Counted from the first letter of the stretch, positions 1 to 7,921 are shown. The stretch is 17,126 bases of DNA from JARRRL01 sp037380725 (GCA_037380725.1 JARRRL010000012.1:1-17126); one strand, 5' to 3'. Numbers and translations are program-made. The notes: generated by a model not told the origin, from the sequence alone.

Positions 1-96
1 CAGAGCAGCGGTCAATGTCGTCTTTCCGTGGTCCACATGACCAATCGTACCCACGTTTACGTGCGGCTTCTTACGTTCAAATTTCTCTTTTGCCAT
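1..96 (-). CDS. tuf: Elongation factor Tu, N-terminal fragment (cut by window edge)
   Basis: Only the first 32 codons are present; the gene runs off the left edge. The translation begins MAKEKFERKKPHVNVGTIGH and continues into the G1 P-loop GHVDHGKT (residues 19-26), which is diagnostic of EF-Tu. EF-Tu is the cytoplasmic GTPase that delivers aminoacyl-tRNA to the ribosomal A site. It lies 69 bp behind fusA and is the last str-operon gene visible, the usual rpsL-rpsG-fusA-tuf order. The Shine-Dalgarno is modest (GGGG about 9 nt before the ATG). Many gammaproteobacteria have a second tuf copy; this window cannot show whether one exists here. Identity is certain; the rest of the protein is unseen. 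Confidence 0.97.
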   Translation of the reverse strand, partial: MAKEKFERKKPHVNVGTIGHVDHGKTTLTAAL

Positions 97-165
97 GATT
101 CATTACCCCATTTAGCCTATCAAGCATCACTGAAACTTTGGTTTCGAGAAAACACATTAAAAAGT

Positions 166-2256
166 TTATTTTTTCATTACCGACTCAGCAATATTCTGCG
201 GTGCTTCCGAGTATTTCAAAAACTCCATAGAGAAAGTTGCTCGCCCTTGAGACATAGATCGCAGATCGGTCGCATAGCCAAACATTTCAGCCAACGGCAC
301 CTCTGCACGAATCACTTTCCCCGATACCGTGTCTTCCATACCCTGCAAAATACCTCGACGACGGTTCAAGTCACCCATGACATCACCCATGTATTCCTCT
401 GGGGTCACCGCCTCAACCTTCATCGTCGGCTCTAGCAAAACAGGCTTTGCATCCAAAACACCTTTTTTGGTCGCCAACATGCCCGCCATACGGAACGCAT
501 TCTCATTTGAGTCAACTTCATGATAGGAACCATCAAACAGGGTCGCCTTCACACCCAGCACAGGATATCCAGCCAATACACCCACCGCTAACTGCTGCTC
601 GATTCCTTTCTGGATGGCATTAAAATATTCCTTCGGTACTACACCACCGTGCACTTCTTCTGCAAAGACGAATTCTTCATTCTCGCCCAGAGGTTCGAGG
701 CGTATTTTGACATGACCATATTGTCCACGACCACCCGTTTGCTTAACGTATTTTCCTTCAACCTCAACACTTTGGCGAATCGTTTCTCGATAAGCAACTT
801 GCGGTTTACCAATATTGGCCTCTACCTTAAACTCACGCCGCATCCGATCAACAATAATATCGAGGTGAAGCTCACCCATACCTGAGATAATCGTTTGGCC
901 TGACTCTTCATCCGTCCGCACTCGAAACGAGGGGTCCTCTTGAGCTAAACGCGACAGGGCCAACGACATTTTTTCTTGATCGGCTTTCGATTTCGGCTCA
1001 ACAGCCACCGAAATCACCGGCTCAGGAAACTCCATGCGCTCAAGCGTAATTACATTATCTTTATCGCACAGCGTATCCCCTGTCGTCACGTCTTTGAGAC
1101 CGACTGCCGCCGCAATATCCCCCGCTCGAACTTCTTTAATTTCCTCGCGTGAATTCGCGTGCATTTGTAAGATGCGCCCAATACGCTCACGCTTACTCTT
1201 AACGGGATTGTATACCGTATCTCCCGAATTCAACACGCCAGAATAAACACGGAAAAACGTCAAATTACCCACAAACGGATCCGTTGCAATTTTAAACGCC
1301 AACGCGGAAAACGCTTCCTCGTCTGAAGATCGACGCTCACCTTCTGATTCACCATCCTCAAGCACGCCACGAATCGCTTCCACTTCATCTGGAGCCGGCA
1401 AGTATTCAATAACGGCATCCAAAACAGCCTGAACACCTTTGTTTTTAAAAGCTGAACCACACAACGCGACCACAATCTCATTATTCAGAACCTGTTGACG
1501 CAATCCCGCCTTGATCTCTTCTTGCGTCAACTGACCCGAATCCAGATATTTTTCCATCAACTCTTCACTGCTTTCTGCAGCCGATTCAACCATCGCTTCA
1601 TGCAGGCGTTCACACTCGCTTTGCAACTCTGCAGGAATGTCCTTGTACTCGAAGGTGGTCCCCATATCAGACTCATTCCAATAAATCGACTTCATCTTGA
1701 TGAGGTCAACCACACCTTTAAATTCATCCTCCGAACCAATATTTAATTGTATCGGAACGACTTTAGCGCCCAAGCGCGTACGAACCTGATCCACAACACG
1801 CAGAAAATCGGCGCCTGCTCGGTCCATTTTGTTTACGAAAACAATACGGGGAACGCGGTATTTATTCGCTTGACGCCATACCGTTTCTGACTGCGGCTCT
1901 ACACCGGATGTCCCACAAAACACCACCACAGCACCATCCAGCACACGCAAAGATCGCTCCACCTCAATGGTGAAATCAACGTGTCCTGGTGTATCAATTA
2001 TATTTATGCGGTGCAAATCAAACTGCTGTGCCATACCCTGCCAAAAACACGTCGTCGCAGCAGAAGTGATCGTAATGCCTCGCTCTTGCTCTTGTTCCAT
2101 CCAATCCATTGTTGCCGCACCATCGTGAACTTCTCCGATTTTGTGCGAAACACCGGTATAGAAAAGGACGCGCTCAGTAGTCGTGGTTTTACCTGCATCC
2201 ACGTGTGCACAAATACCAATATTGCGATATCTCTTTAAGGGAGTTTTACGAGCCAC
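166..2256 (-). CDS. fusA: Elongation factor G (EF-G), translocation GTPase
   Basis: A complete 696-residue EF-G, near the usual 690-704. It catalyses GTP-driven tRNA-mRNA translocation and, with RRF, ribosome recycling. Visible motifs: G1 AHVDAGKT (residues 17-24), switch I GITITSAAT (60-68), G3 DTPGH with catalytic His (88-92), G4 NKMD (142-145). Domain II follows at about 300-400, then domain III with the GMGELHLDI motif, and domain IV with the tip-loop motif TGGRGQYGHV. The start codon is GTG, supported by GAGGA about 8 nt upstream and by the family N-terminus (MARKTPLKRYRNIGI). It sits third in the str operon, 124 bp after rpsG and 69 bp before tuf. No truncation or frameshift is visible. 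The canonical housekeeping sequence argues against a specialised EF-G2 paralogue. Confidence 0.99.
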   Translation of the reverse strand: MARKTPLKRYRNIGICAHVDAGKTTTTERVLFYTGVSHKIGEVHDGAATMDWMEQEQERGITITSAATTCFWQGMAQQFDLHRINIIDTPGHVDFTIEVERSLRVLDGAVVVFCGTSGVEPQSETVWRQANKYRVPRIVFVNKMDRAGADFLRVVDQVRTRLGAKVVPIQLNIGSEDEFKGVVDLIKMKSIYWNESDMGTTFEYKDIPAELQSECERLHEAMVESAAESSEELMEKYLDSGQLTQEEIKAGLRQQVLNNEIVVALCGSAFKNKGVQAVLDAVIEYLPAPDEVEAIRGVLEDGESEGERRSSDEEAFSALAFKIATDPFVGNLTFFRVYSGVLNSGDTVYNPVKSKRERIGRILQMHANSREEIKEVRAGDIAAAVGLKDVTTGDTLCDKDNVITLERMEFPEPVISVAVEPKSKADQEKMSLALSRLAQEDPSFRVRTDEESGQTIISGMGELHLDIIVDRMRREFKVEANIGKPQVAYRETIRQSVEVEGKYVKQTGGRGQYGHVKIRLEPLGENEEFVFAEEVHGGVVPKEYFNAIQKGIEQQLAVGVLAGYPVLGVKATLFDGSYHEVDSNENAFRMAGMLATKKGVLDAKPVLLEPTMKVEAVTPEEYMGDVMGDLNRRRGILQGMEDTVSGKVIRAEVPLAEMFGYATDLRSMSQGRATFSMEFLKYSEAPQNIAESVMKK

Positions 2257-2380
2257 GTCTCAGTTCCTCAGCTTCTACTAAAGTATGGATATTCTGGGTA
2301 GGGACATTCCACCACGTTGATATACAGCAGCACGCGGCGAGATTCCCGGACTTTCAGGGAGGCTACAGCCTGAGTCAGCA

Positions 2381-2857
2381 CTAAAAATTAACACGCAACC
2401 CAAAAGAAAACGCTTTATTTGCCTCCGCCATGCGCAACACTTCATCCAGTTTTTTCATTGCTGCGCCTTTGTTTTGTAGGGCGTCTAAAATTTCAGCGGC
2501 CAAACGTTTTGCCATCGTCTTTTCTCGGCGCTTACGCGCAGCTTCCACGAGCCACTTCATGGCTAATGCCATGCGGCGTCTTTCGGGAACCTCAACGGGT
2601 ACCTGATAGGTCGCACCACCCACACGGCGACTAACAACTTCAACAACTGGCATCAGACCTTTAATTGCTTTTTCAAATAACTCTAATGCGTTCTTTCCAT
2701 TACCCGCTATTTCATCAAGCGCGCCATATACAATTTTTTCAGCGATCGATTTTTCGCCATGGACCATGACGTGATTCATGAATTTCGTCAGTAACTCACT
2801 GTTAAACTTAGGATCCGGCGAAACTTTAGGCTTAGTGACAACGCGTCTTCTTGGCAT
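2381..2857 (-). CDS. rpsG: 30S ribosomal protein S7
   Basis: S7 is a primary assembly protein of the 30S head; it binds the 3' major domain of 16S rRNA and faces the E site. The family core is clear: MPRRRVV start, DPKFNSELLTKFMNHVM, AEKIVYGALD, SRRVGGATYQVPVEV, ALAMKWLVEAARKR and RMAEANKAF. I start at the ATG at 2857 (158 aa), which has GAGGA 10 nt upstream. An in-frame TTG at 2866 adds three residues but sits one base from the SD and breaks the family N-terminus. The C-terminus is odd: after MAEANKAF the usual short tail of the HYRW/HFRF type is replaced by SFGLRVNF, and the conserved KRED(T/V)H stretch before RMAEAN reads KLDEVL. The frame is otherwise intact. Family identity is certain; the tail deserves checking. 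Confidence 0.97.
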   Translation of the reverse strand: MPRRRVVTKPKVSPDPKFNSELLTKFMNHVMVHGEKSIAEKIVYGALDEIAGNGKNALELFEKAIKGLMPVVEVVSRRVGGATYQVPVEVPERRRMALAMKWLVEAARKRREKTMAKRLAAEILDALQNKGAAMKKLDEVLRMAEANKAFSFGLRVNF

Positions 2858-2883
2858 CTTTAGCAAATCCTCAAATAATTAAC

Positions 2884-2905
2884 ATTAGGCAGTCGGCGAC
2901 CTAAT
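2884..2905 (-). promoter_or_regulatory. Hairpin just upstream of the rpsG ribosome binding site
   Basis: A 6-bp inverted repeat (ATTAGG / CCTAAT) encloses a 10-nt loop that can pair further inside (GTC/GAC). It ends about 12 nt before the GAGGA of rpsG. Two T6 tracts joined by short T-rich sequence precede it in the mRNA. In E. coli, S7 represses its operon by binding the rpsL-rpsG intercistronic RNA; this hairpin and the weaker one at 2943-2958 (GAGGT/ACCTC) are candidates for an equivalent target. That role is inference from position only. Confidence 0.35.
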
Positions 2906-3005
2906 CAACAAAACAAAAAATTACAAAAAATGACCACAGCGCGAGGTTTAGTGACCTCTACTACATTACAGCATCAGTTCTTGCAAAACGAACGGCACCA
3001 ACTTT

Positions 3006-3038
3006 GTTCTAAAAACGTTCTAAAAACGTTCTAAAAAC
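3006..3038. repeat. Perfect tandem repeat, 3 x 11 bp, in the rpsL-rpsG spacer
   Basis: The 11-base unit GTTCTAAAAAC occurs three times head to tail without mismatch (3006-3016, 3017-3027, 3028-3038), followed by GC. In the transcribed sense it reads GTTTTTAGAAC. It lies 37 bp after the rpsL stop. The A5 tracts recur every 11 bp, close to one helical turn, which would favour DNA bending; this is inference. It could equally be a slippage-derived repeat whose copy number varies between strains. Confidence 0.95.
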
Positions 3039-3075
3039 GCGGCCACGCTCAATCAACCTCAATCGCTTTGAACGA

Positions 3076-3450
3076 TCAACTCTTAGGCCGCTTTGCACCG
3101 TATTTAGAACGGCTACACTTCCGATCATTCACACCTGCCGTGTCTAAGGTGCCTCGAATCGTATGGTAACGCACGCCGGGCAAATCTCTCACACGACCAC
3201 CTCGAATGAGCACAACACTGTGTTCTTGCAGATTGTGGCCTTCACCAGGTATGTATGAAGATACCTCATATCCACTCGTCAAACGGACACGGCACACTTT
3301 TCGAAGCGCCGAATTCGGTTTCTTAGGTGTGGTGGTGTAAACGCGTGTACACACACCACGACGCTGCGGACAACTCTGAAGCGCAGGCACTCCGCTCTTC
3401 TTCACTGTCTTTTTCCGCGGCTTGCGCACTAACTGATTAATCGTAGCCAT
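3076..3450 (-). CDS. rpsL: 30S ribosomal protein S12 (Arg at position 88)
   Basis: S12 is the decoding-centre protein that controls translational accuracy and the streptomycin response. The 124 residues align without gaps to E. coli S12: MATINQLVRKPR start, CPQRRGVCTRVYTTTPKKPNSALRK (about 27-51), GEGHNLQEHSV, and a KRPKS end. Lys43 is retained. At residue 88, where the family has Lys in the RVKDLPGV loop, this protein has Arg (AGA, bases 3187-3189). Asp89, the residue methylthiolated by RimO in E. coli, is intact. The ATG start is preceded by AGGAG at 3464-3468, a long 13-nt spacing. It is the first gene of the str operon, with its own promoter (3533-3561), and is followed by a 218-bp spacer to rpsG. 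Confidence 0.99.
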   Translation of the reverse strand: MATINQLVRKPRKKTVKKSGVPALQSCPQRRGVCTRVYTTTPKKPNSALRKVCRVRLTSGYEVSSYIPGEGHNLQEHSVVLIRGGRVRDLPGVRYHTIRGTLDTAGVNDRKCSRSKYGAKRPKS

Positions 3451-3483
3451 GGCCTATATTCATCTCCTAACAACCTTGCATGC

Positions 3484-3503
3484 GGCAGCGCCAAAGCACT
3501 GCC
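3484..3503 (-). promoter_or_regulatory. Hairpin in the rpsL 5' leader
   Basis: In the transcribed sense, GGCAGTGC and GCGCTGCC form an 8-bp stem (one G-U wobble) closed by a TTTG tetraloop. It lies about 20-25 nt after the likely transcription start and about 15 nt before the rpsL Shine-Dalgarno. No U-run follows it, so it is not a terminator. It may stabilise the mRNA or affect translation of rpsL; no function is established. Confidence 0.45.
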
Positions 3504-3532
3504 AAACAAAAACCGACTAAATTAGCCGCGCG

Positions 3533-3561
3533 ATTTTATCTGCGGCCACCTAAAAAGTCAA
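3533..3561 (-). promoter_or_regulatory. Sigma70 promoter of the str operon (rpsL-rpsG-fusA-tuf)
   Basis: On the minus strand the -35 TTGACT (3556-3561) and -10 TAAAAT (3533-3538) are separated by exactly 17 nt. Each matches its consensus at five of six positions. The -10 is followed by CGCGCGGC, a GC-rich discriminator of the kind that confers ppGpp/DksA (stringent) repression on r-protein promoters. The expected start is near 3525, giving a leader of about 75 nt. This lets the str genes be transcribed independently of rpoBC read-through. Confidence 0.8.
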
Positions 3562-3617
3562 ACTGCTCGACAAAAAAGCGTACATTTGGCGAGCAAAAGC
3601 ATCGGATACCAGAAACC

Positions 3618-6600
3618 TTAGTTCTTATCCGCATTCAATGCTTCACTGAGTGCCAACTCAGCCTCCTCCGCCGTAGGCTTACTGATAGCGTCATCAGCAG
3701 AGTCTTTGCGCCGCTGATTCCGCCGATCTGTATGATACGCAAAACCAGTCCCCGCAGGAATCAATCGACCCACAACAACATTCTCCTTCAGACCACGCAG
3801 ATCATCACTGCGTCCTGTAACAGCCGCTTCCGTCAACACGCGTGTTGTTTCTTGGAAAGAAGCTGCCGAAATAAAAGAATCCGTCGACAGCGATGCTTTC
3901 GTGATACCCAATAACAATCGCTCAAATTTGGCAGAAAACTTTTCTTCACTTGCCAAATTCTCGTTCTCGGTGATCACGCGAGCAAACTCAACTTGTTCGC
4001 CTTTAATGAAAGAACTGTCTCCAACTTCAAGAATTTCGACCTTACGTAACATCTGCCGAATGATGACTTCAATGTGCTTATCGTTAATTCCTACACCCTG
4101 AAGACGATAGACATCCTGCACTTCGTTAACCAGATAATTCGCGACGGCACTCACACCTTTCAGGCGCAAAATATCATGCGGATTTGATGGTCCATCTGAT
4201 ATCACTTCACCCCTTTCCACGCGTTCACCTTCAAACACGTGCAAATGACGCCATTTCGGAATCAATTCTTCGTAGGCATCCGATCCATCCGTCGGTGTAA
4301 TCACCAGACGGCGCTTTCCTTTCGTTTCTTTACCAAAGCTGACAACACCAGAAATTTCCGCCAAAATTTCCGCTTCCTTCGGACGTCGCGCCTCAAACAA
4401 ATCAGCCACACGCGGCAAACCTCCCGTGATGTCGCGCGTTTTGGAAGACTCTTGCGGAATACGCGCAATAACATCACCCACGTGAATCTCTGCGCCGTTC
4501 TCCATCGTTGTGATCGCGTTCACGGGCAAGAAATACTGAGCCGGTGCATCGGTACTGCCTACGGTCACCGGTTTACCGGCTTCATTAACCAAACGAATCA
4601 CTGGACGTAGGTCTTTACCTGCCGCCGGGCGATCCTTCGCATCCAGCACTTGCACGTGACTCAAACCCGTCAGCTCATCCGTCTGACGCTTAACACAGAT
4701 CCCGTTTTCAAAATCAGAAAGCTGAACACGACCTTCTACTTCCGAAATAATGGGGTGCGTATGTGGATCCCAAGTCGCAACCAACTGCCCCGGCGCCACG
4801 ACATCACCACTCTTAGCGCTAATCACAGCACCATAAGGTAACTTATACCGCTCTCGCTCTCGACCCCGATCATCCGCAACCGCTAATTCACCTGAACGCG
4901 ACACCGCAACGAGATTACCATTGCTTCGCTGCACCGTCTTAACGTTAATTAAGCGGACATTACCGCCCCCTTTCACCTCAATACTGGAAATAGCGGAACT
5001 TCGAGAGGCCGCACCACCGATGTGAAATGTACGCATGGTAAGCTGAGTACCAGGCTCACCAATCGATTGCGCAGCAATAACACCAACCGCTTCACCAATA
5101 TTAACCTGATGCCCTCGCGCTAAATCTCGTCCATAGCACATTTGGCAAACACCAAACTTAGTTTCGCAGGTGATGGGCGATCGACACAGAATCTCATCAA
5201 TCCCAATTGCCTCTAATTTGCCAATCCAAAACTCATCAAGCAGCGTCCCTTCCGGCACCGCAACCTCGGTATCACTACCTGGCATCAAGACCTCACGCGC
5301 CACAACGCGGCCCAGTACCCGCTCACCCAGCGGTTCCACAATATCACCACCTTCGATCAAAGGTTTCATTAACAAACCTTCTCTCGTGTGGCAATCCGGC
5401 TCCGTCACCACCAAATCTTGCGCCACATCAACCAATCGCCGCGTCAAATATCCCGAGTTGGCCGTCTTCAATGCGGTGTCAGCCAACCCTTTCCGTGCGC
5501 CGTGGGAGGAAATGAAATACTGCATTACCGTCAACCCTTCACGAAAGTTAGCGGTAATCGGTGTCTCAATGATTGAACCATCCGGTTTAGCCATCAAACC
5601 CCGCATTCCAGCAAGCTGTCGAATTTGAGCAGCAGAACCCCGAGCACCCGAATCGGCCATCATATAAATCGAGTTAAACGAAGTCTGCTGAACGACTTTA
5701 CCCGATCGATCCACAACATCTTCGTACTTCAGGTTATCCATCATCGCTTTTGCGATTTGGTCATTTGTTCGTGACCAGATATCCACGACCTTATTGTATC
5801 GCTCACCCTGCGTCACCAAACCCGAAGAAAACTGATCCTCTATTTCTCGAACTTCTTGCTCAGCTCCCTCAATGATTTTCACCTTGGAGGAAGGAATCTC
5901 CATGTCATCGATACCCACCGAAGACCCAGAAACAGTGGCTTGTCGAAATCCCAAGTACATCAGTTGATCAGCAAACACCACCGTTGCTTTCAAGCCCAAT
6001 GTTCGATAACACCGATTAATGAGTTTTGAAATGGCTTTCTTCGTCATGGCCTGATTCACGTTATCAAACGGCAAACCAGCGGGCACAATCTCCCACAACA
6101 AAACACGGCCTACGGTTGTATCCGCCAAAAACCGATGGTTCTCACTTTCACCGGTTTCTGGATCAATGCGCACCTCAGTAATATAAAGCTTGATTCGTGT
6201 GTGTATGGTGACCGCATCATTCGCCAAGGCGCGCTGGACTTCCGCCTCATCAGCAAAGATCATTCCTTCACCCGGCGCATTCACGCGTTCACGCGTCACG
6301 TAATAAAGCCCCAACACCACATCCTGCGAAGGCACGATGATGGGTTCACCATTTGCCGGCGAAAGAATATTATTGGAGGACATCATTAGAGCGCGCGATT
6401 CCAACTGGGCTTCCAGAGTCAAGGGCACATGAACCGCCATCTGGTCACCATCAAAATCCGCGTTGTAAGCCGCGCACACCAAAGGATGCAACTGAATGGC
6501 TTTACCTTCGATCAAGACGGGCTCAAAAGCCTGAATGCCTAAACGGTGCAAGGTCGGCGCTCGGTTCAATAAAACCGGATGCTCTCGAATCACCTCAGCT

Positions 6601-7835
6601 AGAATATCCCAGACTTCAGGTGTTTCACGCTCAACCATTTTTTTAGCGGCTTTAATGGTTGTGGCCAAGCCGCGCAACTCAAGTTTTGAAAATATAAACG
6701 GCTTAAACAGCTCAAGCGCCATTTTCTTCGGCAAACCACACTGATGCAATTTCAGTGTTGGCCCCACCACAATAACGCTCCGACCGGAGTAATCAACACG
6801 CTTACCCAATAAGTTTTGGCGAAACCGTCCTTGTTTACCTTTGATCATATCCGCCAAAGATTTAAGGGGTCGCTTATTGGAACCCGTAATAGCTCGACCA
6901 CGCCGTCCATTATCCAGCAACGCATCCACCGACTCCTGCAACATGCGTTTTTCATTCCGCACAATGATATCGGGCGCGTTCAGATCCAGCAGTCGCTTCA
7001 GACGATTATTACGGTTGATCACACGGCGATACAGGTCATTCAGATCTGAAGTCGCAAATCGCCCGCCATCCAAAGGCACCAATGGACGCAAATCCGGCGG
7101 CAATACGGGCAACACCGTCAGAATCATCCACTCAGGGTTATTCTTGGAATCCGCAAAAGCTTCCAATAACTTCAATCTTTTGGTGAGTTTTTTAACTTTG
7201 GTTTCTGAACTCGTGTCGCGCAATTCATCGCGCACCACTTCCACTTCGGATTTGATGTCCAAATCGCGCAACAACATCTGGACGGCTTCAGCCCCCATTC
7301 GCGCATCAAACTCATCACCAAACTCTTCCAAAGCTTCATAATACTGCTCGTCTGTCAGCAACTTTCCTTTTTCCAGCGTTGTCAATCCCGGATCAACCAC
7401 AACAAACGATTCAAAATACAATATGCGCTCTATGTCTCGAAGCGGCAAATCGAGCAACAAACCAATCCGCGACGGCAACGACTTTAAAAACCAAATGTGC
7501 GCCACAGGACAGGCCAGTTCAATATGACCCATGCGATCACGACGCACCTTGGCCACGGTCACTTCCACACCACATTTTTCGCAAATAACACCACGGTGCT
7601 TCATGCGTTTATATTTGCCGCACAAACACTCGTAGTCTTTTACCGGCCCAAAAATCTTGGCACAAAATAGGCCTTCTCGCTCTGGCTTAAACGTTCGATA
7701 ATTTATGGTTTCGGGTTTTTTGACCTCACCATAGGACCATGAACGAATCGTCTCAGGCGACGCAAGCCCAATCACGATCGCGTCGAAGTCATCAATCGTG
7801 GTTTGGGCTTTCAGTAGATTCAAAAGATCTTTCAC
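3618..7835 (-). CDS. rpoC: RNA polymerase subunit beta'
   Basis: A complete 1405-residue beta' subunit (E. coli 1407), which forms the clamp and half the active site of RNA polymerase. Visible landmarks: the first zinc site C70/C72/C85/C88, the rudder/lid region with KGKQGRFRQNLLGKRVDYSGRSV, the catalytic Mg2+ motif NADFDGDQMAVH with D460/D462/D464 at E. coli numbering, the bridge-helix region around GARKGLADTALKTANSGYLTRRLVDVAQD, the second zinc site (EPDC ... ILC ... FGVCQMC), and the trigger-loop stretch QSIGEPGTQLTMRTFHIGG. The start is GTG, supported by GGAGG 7 nt upstream and the family N-terminus MKDLLNLLKAQ. It follows rpoB by 157 bp and is followed by the str promoter without an obvious intrinsic terminator, so read-through into rpsL is likely. 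Confidence 0.99.
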   Translation of the reverse strand: MKDLLNLLKAQTTIDDFDAIVIGLASPETIRSWSYGEVKKPETINYRTFKPEREGLFCAKIFGPVKDYECLCGKYKRMKHRGVICEKCGVEVTVAKVRRDRMGHIELACPVAHIWFLKSLPSRIGLLLDLPLRDIERILYFESFVVVDPGLTTLEKGKLLTDEQYYEALEEFGDEFDARMGAEAVQMLLRDLDIKSEVEVVRDELRDTSSETKVKKLTKRLKLLEAFADSKNNPEWMILTVLPVLPPDLRPLVPLDGGRFATSDLNDLYRRVINRNNRLKRLLDLNAPDIIVRNEKRMLQESVDALLDNGRRGRAITGSNKRPLKSLADMIKGKQGRFRQNLLGKRVDYSGRSVIVVGPTLKLHQCGLPKKMALELFKPFIFSKLELRGLATTIKAAKKMVERETPEVWDILAEVIREHPVLLNRAPTLHRLGIQAFEPVLIEGKAIQLHPLVCAAYNADFDGDQMAVHVPLTLEAQLESRALMMSSNNILSPANGEPIIVPSQDVVLGLYYVTRERVNAPGEGMIFADEAEVQRALANDAVTIHTRIKLYITEVRIDPETGESENHRFLADTTVGRVLLWEIVPAGLPFDNVNQAMTKKAISKLINRCYRTLGLKATVVFADQLMYLGFRQATVSGSSVGIDDMEIPSSKVKIIEGAEQEVREIEDQFSSGLVTQGERYNKVVDIWSRTNDQIAKAMMDNLKYEDVVDRSGKVVQQTSFNSIYMMADSGARGSAAQIRQLAGMRGLMAKPDGSIIETPITANFREGLTVMQYFISSHGARKGLADTALKTANSGYLTRRLVDVAQDLVVTEPDCHTREGLLMKPLIEGGDIVEPLGERVLGRVVAREVLMPGSDTEVAVPEGTLLDEFWIGKLEAIGIDEILCRSPITCETKFGVCQMCYGRDLARGHQVNIGEAVGVIAAQSIGEPGTQLTMRTFHIGGAASRSSAISSIEVKGGGNVRLINVKTVQRSNGNLVAVSRSGELAVADDRGRERERYKLPYGAVISAKSGDVVAPGQLVATWDPHTHPIISEVEGRVQLSDFENGICVKRQTDELTGLSHVQVLDAKDRPAAGKDLRPVIRLVNEAGKPVTVGSTDAPAQYFLPVNAITTMENGAEIHVGDVIARIPQESSKTRDITGGLPRVADLFEARRPKEAEILAEISGVVSFGKETKGKRRLVITPTDGSDAYEELIPKWRHLHVFEGERVERGEVISDGPSNPHDILRLKGVSAVANYLVNEVQDVYRLQGVGINDKHIEVIIRQMLRKVEILEVGDSSFIKGEQVEFARVITENENLASEEKFSAKFERLLLGITKASLSTDSFISAASFQETTRVLTEAAVTGRSDDLRGLKENVVVGRLIPAGTGFAYHTDRRNQRRKDSADDAISKPTAEEAELALSEALNADKN

Positions 7836-7858
7836 GTGTTCCCCTCCAGGGCGGGATC

Positions 7859-7883
7859 AAAAAATGTCAGCCGCACTCGCGGC
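7859..7883 (-). terminator. Terminator-like hairpin in the rpoB-rpoC spacer
   Basis: In the sense direction GCCGC-GAGT-GCGGC forms a 5-bp all-GC stem with a tetraloop (7870-7883), and a T6 run (7859-7864) follows after 5 nt. The short stem and the offset U-tract make it at best a weak or partial terminator or a pause site. It lies just before the strong rpoC ribosome binding site (GGAGG). No function is established. Confidence 0.3.
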
Positions 7884-7904
7884 ACGCTTCAACCTCTTTA
7901 TTTT

Positions 7905-7921
7905 CTGGGTATTTCCCCCAG
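7905..7921 (-). other. Small hairpin in the rpoB-rpoC spacer
   Basis: CTGGG and CCCAG form a 5-bp stem around a 7-nt A-rich loop in the transcribed sense, about 20 nt upstream of the GC-rich hairpin at 7870-7883. Two successive hairpins in a short intercistronic region can act as RNase processing or mRNA stability elements; this is inference only. Confidence 0.3.

Noticed and set aside
28..435. 135-codon plus-strand frame across the tuf-fusA junction
   Set aside because: Antisense to the start of tuf and the end of fusA, both of which are certain; no independent support.
2381..2407. Frameshift as the cause of the odd S7 tail
   Set aside because: Neighbouring frames do not restore the usual HYRW/HFRF-type end, and the changes begin upstream within an intact reading frame.
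2858..2866. TTG start extending S7 by three residues (and similar TTG extensions of L1 and NusG)
   Set aside because: In each case the TTG is too close to the Shine-Dalgarno, and the following ATG gives the family N-terminus.
3587..3598. 12-base match to the 16-bp repeat at 14034-14068 (TTTGCTCGCCAA, opposite orientation)
   Set aside because: Several 12-base matches are expected by chance between two strands of a 17-kb window; no extended similarity around it.
5170..5628. 152-codon plus-strand frame inside rpoC
   Set aside because: Lies antisense to conserved beta' sequence, where codon bias creates long antisense frames; translation looks like no protein family.
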